A stretch of 64,000 nt of DNA. Origin: Fen-1273 sp963748405. GTDB taxonomy: Bacteria; Bacteroidota; Ignavibacteria; UBA10030; UBA6906. Where the stretch lies: contig CAVVIT010000002.1 of the NCBI GenBank assembly GCA_963748405.1, forward strand, positions 62,001-126,000. Reading direction: 5' to 3'. Below the pieces are notes generated by a model that worked only from the letters and a program-made list of their open reading frames with translations, was not told the origin of the DNA and did not search any database. Below are positions 6,918 to 14,851 of the stretch, piece after piece (positions within the stretch are counted from its first letter, which is position 1; every line of letters begins with the position of its first letter). The position numbers and the translations under genes are program-made.

Positions 6918-7945
6918 GACACAAATACCAGAAGGAGCTCTTCACCCACAAGGGAGGGGGAGACCTCCCGACGATTGTCGTCGCGGAGAGCGAGAACTTC
7001 CAGTCGAAGTTCGTCGTGCAGAAGGTCCTCGAGCTCAGGGAACAGGGGGTGCCCCTCAACACGATCGCGGTCCTTTTCCGCTCGGGATACCTGTCGTTCG
7101 ATCTCGAAATCGAACTGAACAAGGCCAACGTCCCGTTTGTGAAATTCGGCGGGTTCAAATTCATCGAGACCGCCCATATCAAGGACATGGTCGCGTACCT
7201 GAGGGTGCTCGAAAACCCGCGCGACGCCGTGGCGTGGAACCGGATACTCCTCCTCGTCGAGGGGGTGGGACCGAGAACGGCCGAGAAGGTGATCGACGAC
7301 GTCCTTGCGCGCCGCGCCACGACGACCGGTGAATCTTCCCGCACGCTCCCGGCGTTCTGGACCGGATTCGCCGGGTACCTTGACAGGGTGAGCGACCTGT
7401 TCGGCGTCCTGAAAGATGCGAGCCCGTCGCACATCGCCCCGGCAGACAAGGTGCAGATGCTCCTCAATTATTACGAGCCCGTGTTCAAACGCCGGTACGA
7501 CGATTTCAACAAGCGGAGGAAAGATCTGGACATGTTCCAGCAGATCACCGAACGCTACCGTTCGCTCGGGACGCTCCTGACCGACCTGGCGCTCGAGCCC
7601 GCCACCGAAAGCGTCACGGACATCACCCCCCCGGGAACCGACGACGAGAAGCTGATCCTCTCGACGATACACAGCGCGAAGGGACTGGAATGGCACACGG
7701 TCTTCGTCATTTACGCGCTCGAGGGGCGTTTCCCGGCAAGCCGCGCGGCGATGAGCGAGGACGCGATGGAGGAGGAGCGGCGCCTTATGTACGTGGCCTG
7801 CACGCGGGCGCAGCAGAATCTCTTCATCACGTATCCGATCAACGTGTACGACCGCGAATCGGGGCTGGTCCTTTCGAAGCCTTCCCGGTTCATCGCCGGG
7901 CTTCCCGAGAATCTGCTCGAAACCTGGGTCATCGACGAGGAATGA
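6914..7945 (+). CDS. UvrD/PcrA-type superfamily 1 helicase, C-terminal half (split gene)
   Basis: The 343-residue ORF begins MRHKYQKELFT, which matches the sequence expected after 'RARE' in intact UvrD-type helicases. It contains 'NTIAVLFRSGYLSFDLEIEL' and the helix-hairpin 'LVEGVGPRTAEKVIDDV' of domain 2B, motif V 'LILSTIHSAKGLEW' (about 250) and motif VI 'EEERRLMYVACTRA' (about 290). It has its own ribosome-binding site, GGGGAG at 6901-6906, 7 nt before the ATG. That ATG overlaps the methyltransferase stop, so it looks translated rather than decayed. It lacks Walker A/B and cannot act alone; I infer association with the 5018-6007 product. A strain-specific disruption or assembly join is the alternative. 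Confidence 0.9.
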   Translation: MRHKYQKELFTHKGGGDLPTIVVAESENFQSKFVVQKVLELREQGVPLNTIAVLFRSGYLSFDLEIELNKANVPFVKFGGFKFIETAHIKDMVAYLRVLENPRDAVAWNRILLLVEGVGPRTAEKVIDDVLARRATTTGESSRTLPAFWTGFAGYLDRVSDLFGVLKDASPSHIAPADKVQMLLNYYEPVFKRRYDDFNKRRKDLDMFQQITERYRSLGTLLTDLALEPATESVTDITPPGTDDEKLILSTIHSAKGLEWHTVFVIYALEGRFPASRAAMSEDAMEEERRLMYVACTRAQQNLFITYPINVYDRESGLVLSKPSRFIAGLPENLLETWVIDEE

Positions 7946-7970
7946 CTCCGGGAGTCGTCAGAGGGTCCTC

Positions 7971-7999
7971 TTGACAAAGAATACGCGGAGATGTGTACC
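7971..7999 (+). promoter_or_regulatory. Possible promoter of the exported HEAT-like protein
   Basis: TTGACA at 7971-7976 is followed by 17 nt and TGTACC at 7994-7999. The -35 is perfect but the -10 is poor, so this is tentative. It sits about 80 nt before the next start codon. Confidence 0.35.
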
Positions 8000-8079
8000 C
8001 CCGTAACCGCCGGAGGGCCCTTCCGTACCATGATATGAAGACCCGGTGCACAATTCATATCACGCGGAAGGGAGCCACA

Positions 8080-8574
8080 ATGAGGAAGACGAGATTCATG
8101 ATCGCGGCATGCTGCCTGGTTGCCGGCGCAGTGCTCTGTACGATCCCCGCATCTGCCGGGGAGAACGATGAGTACATCGGCTCTCTGGGACAGCCGAAGG
8201 TCGATCGTATCGAGGTGAACATCGTCCATGCTCTCCAGAGCGGGATCCCGGGGATGCAGGCGGACGCGGCACAGCTCGTGCGCGATCTGCACAGCATCCG
8301 GCCGGAACAGTCTTTTGATGCCTGCGTGATTCCGCTGATGGCGATCCTGAAGAACGAAGAGGCGGAAAGCAGCACACGGATACTGGCGGCGCTCGCGCTT
8401 AATCAACTCGGAAGCTCCATGGGGCATTTCGCCGTTGAGAGGACCGCATCGTTCACGTCGGATTCCAGGCTGAAGTATATCTGCTCCTGGCTCTCGTTCG
8501 AGAGGACGACGGGGAAGCAATCCGGAGAGAAGGGGATTGCCTCGTACGAGCCCCTCCCCGAGGGGGAGGAATGA
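8080..8574 (+). CDS. Exported HEAT-repeat-like protein of unknown function
   Basis: A 164-residue protein with a cleavable signal peptide (MRKTRF, hydrophobic MIAACCLVAGAVLCTIP, then ASAG). The mature part contains helical pairs of HEAT type: 'HALQSGIPGMQADAAQLVRDL' and 'CVIPLMAILKNEEAESSTRILAALALNQLG'. ATG 8080 is chosen because a purine-rich GGAAGGGAG sits just upstream and the signal peptide begins there. Small secreted proteins with one or two such repeats are common in this bacterial group, but I cannot name a function. It is bounded by a strong terminator and so probably forms its own transcript. Confidence 0.75.
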   Translation: MRKTRFMIAACCLVAGAVLCTIPASAGENDEYIGSLGQPKVDRIEVNIVHALQSGIPGMQADAAQLVRDLHSIRPEQSFDACVIPLMAILKNEEAESSTRILAALALNQLGSSMGHFAVERTASFTSDSRLKYICSWLSFERTTGKQSGEKGIASYEPLPEGEE

Positions 8575-8608
8575 CCGGCGTTCATTCCCCGGCGTTCGGC
8601 TTTTGAAC

Positions 8609-8638
8609 AAGCCCGGAGCGATCCGGGCTTTGCTTTTT
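8609..8638 (+). terminator. Rho-independent terminator
   Basis: A 9-bp stem AAGCCCGGA/TCCGGGCTT with loop GCGA is followed by TGCTTTTT. It ends the transcript of the gene at 8080-8574. Confidence 0.9.
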
Positions 8639-8646
8639 CCCCCGCC

Positions 8647-8675
8647 TTGACATTGGCCCCCTCCCCCCGTATTTT
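8647..8675 (+). promoter_or_regulatory. Promoter of the S9A/M1 peptidase operon
   Basis: Perfect -35 TTGACA (8647-8652), 17-nt pyrimidine-rich spacer, -10 TATTTT (8670-8675). It lies directly after a terminator and about 45 nt before the peptidase ATG. Confidence 0.7.
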
Positions 8676-8726
8676 TCAGCTCGTCGTCATCCTGTCCGTC
8701 CCCCCACCCTCCCCGGAGTTGAGACC

Positions 8727-10874
8727 ATGGCACGCATGCGCACACTCTCGATACTCGCCGCAGCACTCGCGCTGATCGCAGGATGCACTCCTTCCAGGCC
8801 GCCGTATCCTCCGACGGAGCGGAAGCCGGTGACCGATACGTACTACGGGACCGCCGTCGTCGACGACTATCGCTGGCTGGACGACATGAACGACGGGGCC
8901 GTCAAATCGTGGGTGGCCGCACAGAACGCGCTGACCCGCTCCGTCCTCGACAGGGTCGGCGATCGCGCGGCCATCGCCGGGCGGCTCAGGCAGCTCGAGG
9001 CACAGAATTCGGTATCTTACAACGTCGCGTGGTATCGCGGGAAGCTCTTCGCGACGAAATTCCAGCCCCCGAAAGAACAGCCCTTCATCGTCACGCTCGA
9101 TTCTCCCGATGATCCCGCATCCGAACGCACCGTGCTCGATCCGACAACGCTCGATTCGTCCGGAACGACGTCGATCGATTTCTACGTCCCGTCGCGGGAC
9201 GGAAAGCTCGTCGCCGTGTCGCTCTCCCGGGGAGGGAGCGAGGACGGATCGGCAAACGTGTTCGAGACGGCGACGGGACGGAACCTGGGTGACATCGTTC
9301 CCCGCGTGAACTTCCCGACCGCCTCGGGAAGCATCGCGTGGAACAGGGACAATTCAGGCTTCTATTACACGAGGTACCCGCAGGGAAACGAGCGACCTGT
9401 TGCCGACGTGAATTTCTACCAGCAGGTGTTCTTTCACAGGCTCGGCACGCCGGCCTCGCGTGACCGGTACGTCACGGGGAAAGACTTTCCCCGGATCGCG
9501 GAGATCGCGCTTTCAGCGAACGAGGAGGGAACGTACTTCCTCGCGCGGGTCGCAAACGGGGACGGAGGGGACTTCGCCTTTTACCTTATGGGGCCCGGGG
9601 AACGGTGGACGCGCATCGCACAGTTCAGCGACGGGGTGAAGGACGCGGCATTCGGCAGGGACGGGAATTTGTATCTTCTTTCCACCAGGGATTCCCCGCG
9701 GGGCAGTATCCTGGTCCTTCCGGTCGCCCGGCCGATGCTCGCTTCGGCAAAGACCGTCGTCCCCGGTTCGGATGCGGTCATCACGTCGTTCCTCGCGACG
9801 GGGGACCGCCTGTACGTCCTTGATCTCGTCGGGGGCCCCTCGCGGGTGCGCGTGTTCGATCTGAACGGGACGTTCCGCGCCATGCTGCCCACGGCCCCGG
9901 TGGCCACCGTCACCGGACTCATCAGCCTGAAGGGAAACGAAATCCTGTACGGGACGGAAACGTACCTGGAGAACCTCAGCTACTTCAGGTACGACCCGAA
10001 GACAAACGGCGCGGCCCGGACACGGATTGCCAATACCTCGGGGGTCGATTTCAGCGACTGCGAGGTGGTGCGGGATTCGGCAACGTCAAAGGACGGGACG
10101 AAGATCCCGATGAACATCGTGCAACGGAAAGGAACCGCCCGGGACGGGAACAATCCTCTCCTGCTGTACGCGTACGGGGGATATGCCATTTCCGAGGTCC
10201 CTGCGTTTTCCCCGGGGCTCCGCTTCTGGTTCGACTGCGGAGGGATCTACGTCGACGCCAACCTGCGCGGAGGGGGGGAGTTCGGGGAAGAGTGGCATAA
10301 CGCCGGAAAGCTCACGAAGAAACAGAACGTCTTCGATGATTTCATCGCGTGCGCGGAGCACATGATCGAAGAGAAGTACACATCCGTTTCCCGGCTCGCC
10401 ATCGAGGGGGGGAGCAACGGCGGCCTCCTCATGGGGGCGGCGCTGACACAGCGGCCGGATCTCTTCCGCGCCGTCGTGAGCCACGTCGGGCTTTACGACA
10501 TGCTCCGCGTCGAGCTTTTTCCCAACGGCGCGTTCAACGTCACGGAATTCGGGACGGTGAAGGACCCCGACCAGTTCAAAGCGCTGTACGCGTACTCGCC
10601 GTACCACCGCGTCGTGGACGGAACAAAATATCCGGCAGTGCTCATGCTGACGGGCGACAACGATGGGCGCGTGGACCCTGCAAATTCCCGGAAGATGACG
10701 GCACGCCTGCAGGCGGCAACGGGCTCTTCCCGCCCGGTTCTCCTCAGGACGAGCGCCGAGAGCGGACACGGGTTCGGCAGCTCGCTGGATGAACGGATCG
10801 CGGAATCCACGGACAAGTATGCGTTCCTCGTCGACCAGCTTTCGATCTCTCTTCTGGCCGGGGGGAGAAAATGA
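8727..10874 (+). CDS. Prolyl oligopeptidase family serine peptidase (S9A), lipoprotein
   Basis: A 715-residue protein with a lipoprotein-type signal (hydrophobic segment ending LIAGC). An S9A beta-propeller follows, beginning with the typical 'VTDTYYGTAVVDDYRWLDDMND'. The C-terminal alpha/beta hydrolase carries the triad: S563 in GGSNGG, D646 in GDNDGRVDP, H681 in SGHGFG. These enzymes cleave after proline in short peptides; the lipobox suggests action in the periplasm or at the outer membrane. The start ATG 8727 has a GGAG 10 nt upstream; ATG 8736 is an alternative. The stop overlaps the next ATG (ATGA), giving a two-gene peptidase operon. Confidence 0.92.
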   Translation: MARMRTLSILAAALALIAGCTPSRPPYPPTERKPVTDTYYGTAVVDDYRWLDDMNDGAVKSWVAAQNALTRSVLDRVGDRAAIAGRLRQLEAQNSVSYNVAWYRGKLFATKFQPPKEQPFIVTLDSPDDPASERTVLDPTTLDSSGTTSIDFYVPSRDGKLVAVSLSRGGSEDGSANVFETATGRNLGDIVPRVNFPTASGSIAWNRDNSGFYYTRYPQGNERPVADVNFYQQVFFHRLGTPASRDRYVTGKDFPRIAEIALSANEEGTYFLARVANGDGGDFAFYLMGPGERWTRIAQFSDGVKDAAFGRDGNLYLLSTRDSPRGSILVLPVARPMLASAKTVVPGSDAVITSFLATGDRLYVLDLVGGPSRVRVFDLNGTFRAMLPTAPVATVTGLISLKGNEILYGTETYLENLSYFRYDPKTNGAARTRIANTSGVDFSDCEVVRDSATSKDGTKIPMNIVQRKGTARDGNNPLLLYAYGGYAISEVPAFSPGLRFWFDCGGIYVDANLRGGGEFGEEWHNAGKLTKKQNVFDDFIACAEHMIEEKYTSVSRLAIEGGSNGGLLMGAALTQRPDLFRAVVSHVGLYDMLRVELFPNGAFNVTEFGTVKDPDQFKALYAYSPYHRVVDGTKYPAVLMLTGDNDGRVDPANSRKMTARLQAATGSSRPVLLRTSAESGHGFGSSLDERIAESTDKYAFLVDQLSISLLAGGRK

Positions 10875-12577
10875 GGCCCCCGTCGATGAACCGGAACATC
10901 GTGCTGCTGTTCCCCCTCTTCCTGTGTGCGTTCGGGCCCGCCCTTACCGCACAGACAGCCCGGGAGGCCGCGGCCCCGGCCTTCACGCGCGCCGACACGC
11001 TCCGCGGCATGCTCAGACCCGAACGGACGTGCTACGACGTCCGGTGGTATGATCTGGACGTGCGCATCGATCCGGACCGTCGGTTCATTTCCGGGTCCAA
11101 CACAATCAGGTTCACCGCGCTCGAGCCGTCATCCCGGCTGCAGGTGGACCTCTTCGCGAACATGACCCTCGAATTCGCTTCACTTGACGGGGGGGCCCCT
11201 CTTCGTTTCACCCGTGAATACAACGCGGTGTTCATCTCGCTCAATGAACCCCTCACACCCGGGACAACGCACAATCTCATCCTCAGGTATTCGGGAAACC
11301 CGCAGGTGGCGAAAAATCCGCCGTGGGACGGAGGAATGATCTGGGCCAGGGACTCCTCGGGGAACCCGTGGGTTGCGGTGACGTGCGAGACCACGGGCGC
11401 GAGCCTCTGGTGGCCGAACAAGGACCACCTTTCCGACGAACCGGACAGCATGCGGATATGCGTGACCGTCCCCCCCGGGCTCGAAGACGTCTCCAACGGC
11501 CGGTTGAGGGGCGTGACAACGCTTCCGGACGGATGGCGGCGGTATGAATGGGCGGTGACGTATCCGATCAACAACTACTGCGTCACCGTGAACATCGGCA
11601 AGTTTTCCCATTTCGGGGAGACATACGCCGGGGAAGACACGCTCTCGCTCGACTATTACGTGCTCCCCGGGGACTTCGACCGGGCGCGCGCGCAGTTCAC
11701 GCAGACGAAATCCATGATCGCCTGTTTCGAGAAATACTTCGGACCGTACCCCTTCGCCCGGGACGGGTACAAGCTCGTGCAGTCTCCCCACAACGGGATG
11801 GAGCACCAGAGCGCCGTGGCATACGGCAACGGTTTCCGCAACGGGTACCGGGGGACGTCGGCCTCGCCGTGGGGGCTCAAGTTCGACTTCATCATCATCC
11901 ACGAATCCGCGCACGAATGGTGGGGAAACGCCGTCACGGCGAAGGACATCGCGGACATGTGGATACACGAGAGCTTCGGCGCACATGCCGAAGCGATGTA
12001 CGTCGAATGCATGTTCGGCACGCAGGCGATGCTCGAGTACGTGAACGCGAAGAAGCCCCAGGTGGGAAACAGGAGACCGATCCTGGGCGTCTACAACGTC
12101 AACAACGAGGGGTCGGGGGACATGTACGCGAAAGGATCGCTGATGCTGAACACGTTCCGGGGCGTTCTCGACAACGACTCGCTCTGGTTCGCGCTCATCC
12201 GCGGCATGGCCATGACGTTCCGGTACAGGACAGTCACCACGGAAGACCTCGTGGGCTACATCAACCGGGCGACGGGAACGGACTACACGTATTTCTTCGA
12301 CCAGTATCTCCGGTATCCCGCCCTGCCGAGGTTCGAGGCGTTCCTGACGGTCAAAGGGGGGAGCACCTCGTGCAGGTACAGGTGGAGGGCCGACGCGAAG
12401 GATTTCCGGATGCCCCTGAAGGTGACGACGTCTCCCGGCAGGTTTACGTTCATCCACCCGACGACCGGGTGGCAGACGCTCGACCTGGGGACGATGGACC
12501 CGAAGCAGTTCCGGTACGACGAGGACTGGTTCTACATTGACGCGCAGGTCAGGACCGTGTACGTATTCGCGGAGTGA
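10871..12577 (+). CDS. M1 family zinc aminopeptidase, exported
   Basis: A 568-residue protein with a signal peptide (hydrophobic IVLLFPLFLCAFGPALTAQ). An M1 N-terminal beta domain is followed by the catalytic motif HESAH (H344, E345, H348) and the third zinc ligand E367 in 'WIHESFGAHAE', at the usual 18-residue gap. The substrate-recognition GxMEN motif is replaced by GMEHQ, as in several M1 subfamilies that are not classical PepN. No C-terminal helical domain is present, so it is a short M1 form. It is coupled to the prolyl oligopeptidase by a 4-nt overlap, suggesting joint peptide scavenging. Its 3' end overlaps the convergent response regulator gene by 29 nt. Confidence 0.9.
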   Translation: MRPPSMNRNIVLLFPLFLCAFGPALTAQTAREAAAPAFTRADTLRGMLRPERTCYDVRWYDLDVRIDPDRRFISGSNTIRFTALEPSSRLQVDLFANMTLEFASLDGGAPLRFTREYNAVFISLNEPLTPGTTHNLILRYSGNPQVAKNPPWDGGMIWARDSSGNPWVAVTCETTGASLWWPNKDHLSDEPDSMRICVTVPPGLEDVSNGRLRGVTTLPDGWRRYEWAVTYPINNYCVTVNIGKFSHFGETYAGEDTLSLDYYVLPGDFDRARAQFTQTKSMIACFEKYFGPYPFARDGYKLVQSPHNGMEHQSAVAYGNGFRNGYRGTSASPWGLKFDFIIIHESAHEWWGNAVTAKDIADMWIHESFGAHAEAMYVECMFGTQAMLEYVNAKKPQVGNRRPILGVYNVNNEGSGDMYAKGSLMLNTFRGVLDNDSLWFALIRGMAMTFRYRTVTTEDLVGYINRATGTDYTYFFDQYLRYPALPRFEAFLTVKGGSTSCRYRWRADAKDFRMPLKVTTSPGRFTFIHPTTGWQTLDLGTMDPKQFRYDEDWFYIDAQVRTVYVFAE

Positions 12578-13280
12578 GCGGGGCTCGCCGGGCGCCGACG
12601 ACGAGTTTCAACCCTTTTCCGGGGACGCTCATGATCTCCACCGAGGGGTCTGCCGCCAGGTGCTTGCGCAGGCGCGACACGAAGACGTCCATGCTCCTGC
12701 TGTTGAAATAGCTGTCATCACCCCAGAGCTCTCGCAGGGCCGCGTTCCTGTCGAGCGTCGCGTTCATGTGGAGCGTGAGAAGACGGAGGAGGTCGGATTC
12801 CCGCGCGGTCAGTTTCCTCCTCGTCCGGCCGCGGCGCAGCGTGCGTTTCACGGAGTCGAACGTGTATGATCCGAGTGAGAATTCCCGCACGGGCTCCCCG
12901 GCGGGCTCTTCCTTTCCGCTTCTCCTGAGAACCGCGCGGATCCGGAGAAGGAGCTCCTCCATGCTGAAGGGTTTCGTCACGTAATCGTCCGCCCCGATCT
13001 TCAGCCCTTCGATCCGGTCCTCCTTCATCGCCTTCGCCGTCAGGAATATGATCGGGGTTTCGGCGTCCCGGGAGCGGACATCGCGGGCAAATGAGAATCC
13101 GTCCTTCTTCGGCATCATGACGTCCACCAGGCAGAGGTCGAATTTCCCCTTCCTGTACGCGGCGTGACCTTCCTCGCCGTTCGAGCAGAGGGTGACGCCG
13201 AACCCGTTGAGCTCCAGATGTTCCTGCAGGATGATCCCCAGGTTGGGGTCGTCTTCGAGCAGCAGGACGGCGAGTTTCAG
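12549..13280 (-). CDS. OmpR/PhoB-family response regulator (RprY-like), apparent CTG start
   Basis: 243 residues when read from CTG at 13280-13278. The receiver domain has the acidic pair in 'LLLEDDPNLG' (E9-D11), phospho-acceptor D53 in LVDVMMPKKDG, T in 'IIFLTA', and K in 'VTKPFS'. A winged-helix domain follows ('KLTARESDLLRLL', 'SRSMDVFVSRLRKHL'). Overall it resembles Bacteroidota RprY. No ATG, GTG or TTG fits in front of the first receiver strand. The CTG has GGAGG 7 nt upstream and overlaps the kinase stop as CTGA, the same geometry as the ATGA overlaps elsewhere in the window. Starting at GTG 13127 would remove the acidic pocket. A base error at that codon is the alternative. Confidence 0.88.
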   Translation of the reverse strand: MKLAVLLLEDDPNLGIILQEHLELNGFGVTLCSNGEEGHAAYRKGKFDLCLVDVMMPKKDGFSFARDVRSRDAETPIIFLTAKAMKEDRIEGLKIGADDYVTKPFSMEELLLRIRAVLRRSGKEEPAGEPVREFSLGSYTFDSVKRTLRRGRTRRKLTARESDLLRLLTLHMNATLDRNAALRELWGDDSYFNSRSMDVFVSRLRKHLAADPSVEIMSVPGKGLKLVVGARRAPLTPRIRTRS

Positions 13281-14680
13281 ACGGGGCCTCCTTCCGGGAA
13301 CTTCATCTCCACTTCCGTCCCCTCCCCGGGACGGCTGTTGAGCGCAATGGTGCCCCCGTGGGCCCTGACGAGGAGACGGACGTAGCTCAGCCCGAGGCCG
13401 AACCCCCTGACATCGTGGAGATTCCCCGTCGGGACACGGTAATACTTTTCGAACACGCGCCCGGCGTGCTCCGGCGCAATCCCGATCCCCCTGTCGCGTA
13501 TACGGACGACGAGCGAGCCCTCCCTGTTCGCCGTGCTCACCCGGATGTCCGGCGCGCCGCGCGAGTACTTGCAGGCGTTATCCAGCAGGTTGTTCACGAT
13601 GTTGACGATGTGGACGGCGTCCCCCCGGATCGTATGCCGTGCGGCACCGAGCGAGCACGCGATGCTCCCTCCCCGCGACTCGACGTGCAGGGCCGCGCTG
13701 TCAACGGCCGTGCGAATCACTGCGTGCATGTCGACGTCGGCGAGCGTGAGCTCGTAGTCCCCTTCCTCGATGACCGCCATCTGGAGTATGCGGTCCACCT
13801 GCGTCTTCATCCTGAGCGCTTCCTCGGCGATCATCGCGTTGTACTTCCTGACCCGCGAGCTGTTCCGTATCACGTCCGGGCGCCGGATCGCCTCGCTCGC
13901 CAGCGTGACCGTCGCGATCGGCGTCTTGAATTCGTGGGTCATGTTGTTGATGAACTCCACCATGCGGGCCGCCAGGTGCTGCTGCCGCACGATCGTCCGG
14001 ACGGTATACGCGAAACTGAGAGCGATGATGACGACGAACAGGACCGATGCGGCGAGGGCCGGCCAGATCTGCGAGAAGAGATACGCGTTCCTCCCGCTGA
14101 AGTAAACGGCGAGTTCCCCCTGCGGAGGGCCGAAGGCAAGATGGAAGAGGGGCACATGGAATTCCGCCGTGCGGAGGTCGCCCGCGGCTCCGGGAGGAGC
14201 CGCCAGGACGACGGAATCCCTCCCTGAGGAGAGTATGCCGTAGGCAAACGGGAGCGCGATCCCGGCCTCGCGCATGCTCACGTGCAGCACCGAATCCAGG
14301 AGCGCCGGGTCAATCTTCCTTTCGATCCCGTTCTTCTCCGCCAGCAGATCGTCATAGACCGTGGAAACGACGAACAGCCGGTCCCTGTCGAGAGACCCCG
14401 ACTGCACGGTGTCCCCGTGCGAATGCGTGAACATGCGTATCTGAATCTTCCGCGCCGGCCTCCCCTGGGGGGACGGCCGGCCGTACCGCATCACGCGGGA
14501 GATCGTCTCTCCCGCCTGAAGCTTCAGCGCGGCTGCGCCCAGCGCGGTCGTCACGTTTTGCCGGAACGACTGCTCTTTGAGCGTGAAGGCGTTGTTCAGC
14601 AGATAGACCTGCACGAGGATGAGGCCGGCAAGGGCGACGACGATCAGGCTGACGACGGGTATGACGGTCCGGGTTTTCAT
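13277..14680 (-). CDS. Sensor histidine kinase (RprX-like)
   Basis: A 467-residue kinase. Membrane segment 1 spans about residues 7-29, a periplasmic region about 30-205 follows, and membrane segment 2 spans about 206-228. The dimerisation helix carries H249 in 'NNMTHEFKTPIATV'. The catalytic domain has the N box 'NIVNNLLDNACKYS', G1 'RDRGIGI' and G2 'RGFGLGLS'. The periplasmic domain has no family I recognise. ATG 14680 is chosen over a longer frame because the first membrane segment begins there and a TATATT -10-like element lies just upstream (plus 14693-14698). It is co-transcribed with the RprY-like regulator. Confidence 0.9.
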   Translation of the reverse strand: MKTRTVIPVVSLIVVALAGLILVQVYLLNNAFTLKEQSFRQNVTTALGAAALKLQAGETISRVMRYGRPSPQGRPARKIQIRMFTHSHGDTVQSGSLDRDRLFVVSTVYDDLLAEKNGIERKIDPALLDSVLHVSMREAGIALPFAYGILSSGRDSVVLAAPPGAAGDLRTAEFHVPLFHLAFGPPQGELAVYFSGRNAYLFSQIWPALAASVLFVVIIALSFAYTVRTIVRQQHLAARMVEFINNMTHEFKTPIATVTLASEAIRRPDVIRNSSRVRKYNAMIAEEALRMKTQVDRILQMAVIEEGDYELTLADVDMHAVIRTAVDSAALHVESRGGSIACSLGAARHTIRGDAVHIVNIVNNLLDNACKYSRGAPDIRVSTANREGSLVVRIRDRGIGIAPEHAGRVFEKYYRVPTGNLHDVRGFGLGLSYVRLLVRAHGGTIALNSRPGEGTEVEMKFPEGGPV

Positions 14681-14735
14681 CGGCGTGGCCGTAATATACG
14701 TTCCGGAACGAACATTTGCGCACGGCGCGCCGGCC

Positions 14736-14761
14736 GTTAACAATCGTTAACAACGTTTAAC
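14736..14761. promoter_or_regulatory. Tandem GTTAAC direct repeats, candidate RprY-like operator
   Basis: GTTAAC at 14736-14741, GTTAAC at 14746-14751 and GTTTAAC at 14755-14761 form three direct repeats with a period close to 10 bp. Such helical-turn-spaced repeats are the usual binding pattern of OmpR/PhoB-family regulators. They lie between the divergent histidine kinase gene and the ABC export cluster, with TATATT elements on both sides (plus 14785-14790; minus 14698-14693). Confidence 0.5.
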
Positions 14762-14851
14762 TGTGAGGCGCGCAACAGGGAGCATATATTGCCGTCAGAG
14801 AAACGGAGCGGACGCCCCCGCGCCGCTCCGTCACACACGGGAATTCCGCAC

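Noticed and set aside
6005..6922. Insertion sequence or intron inside the helicase
   Set aside because: The 918-bp segment encodes a methyltransferase only; I see no transposase, terminal inverted repeats, flanking target duplication or intron structure.
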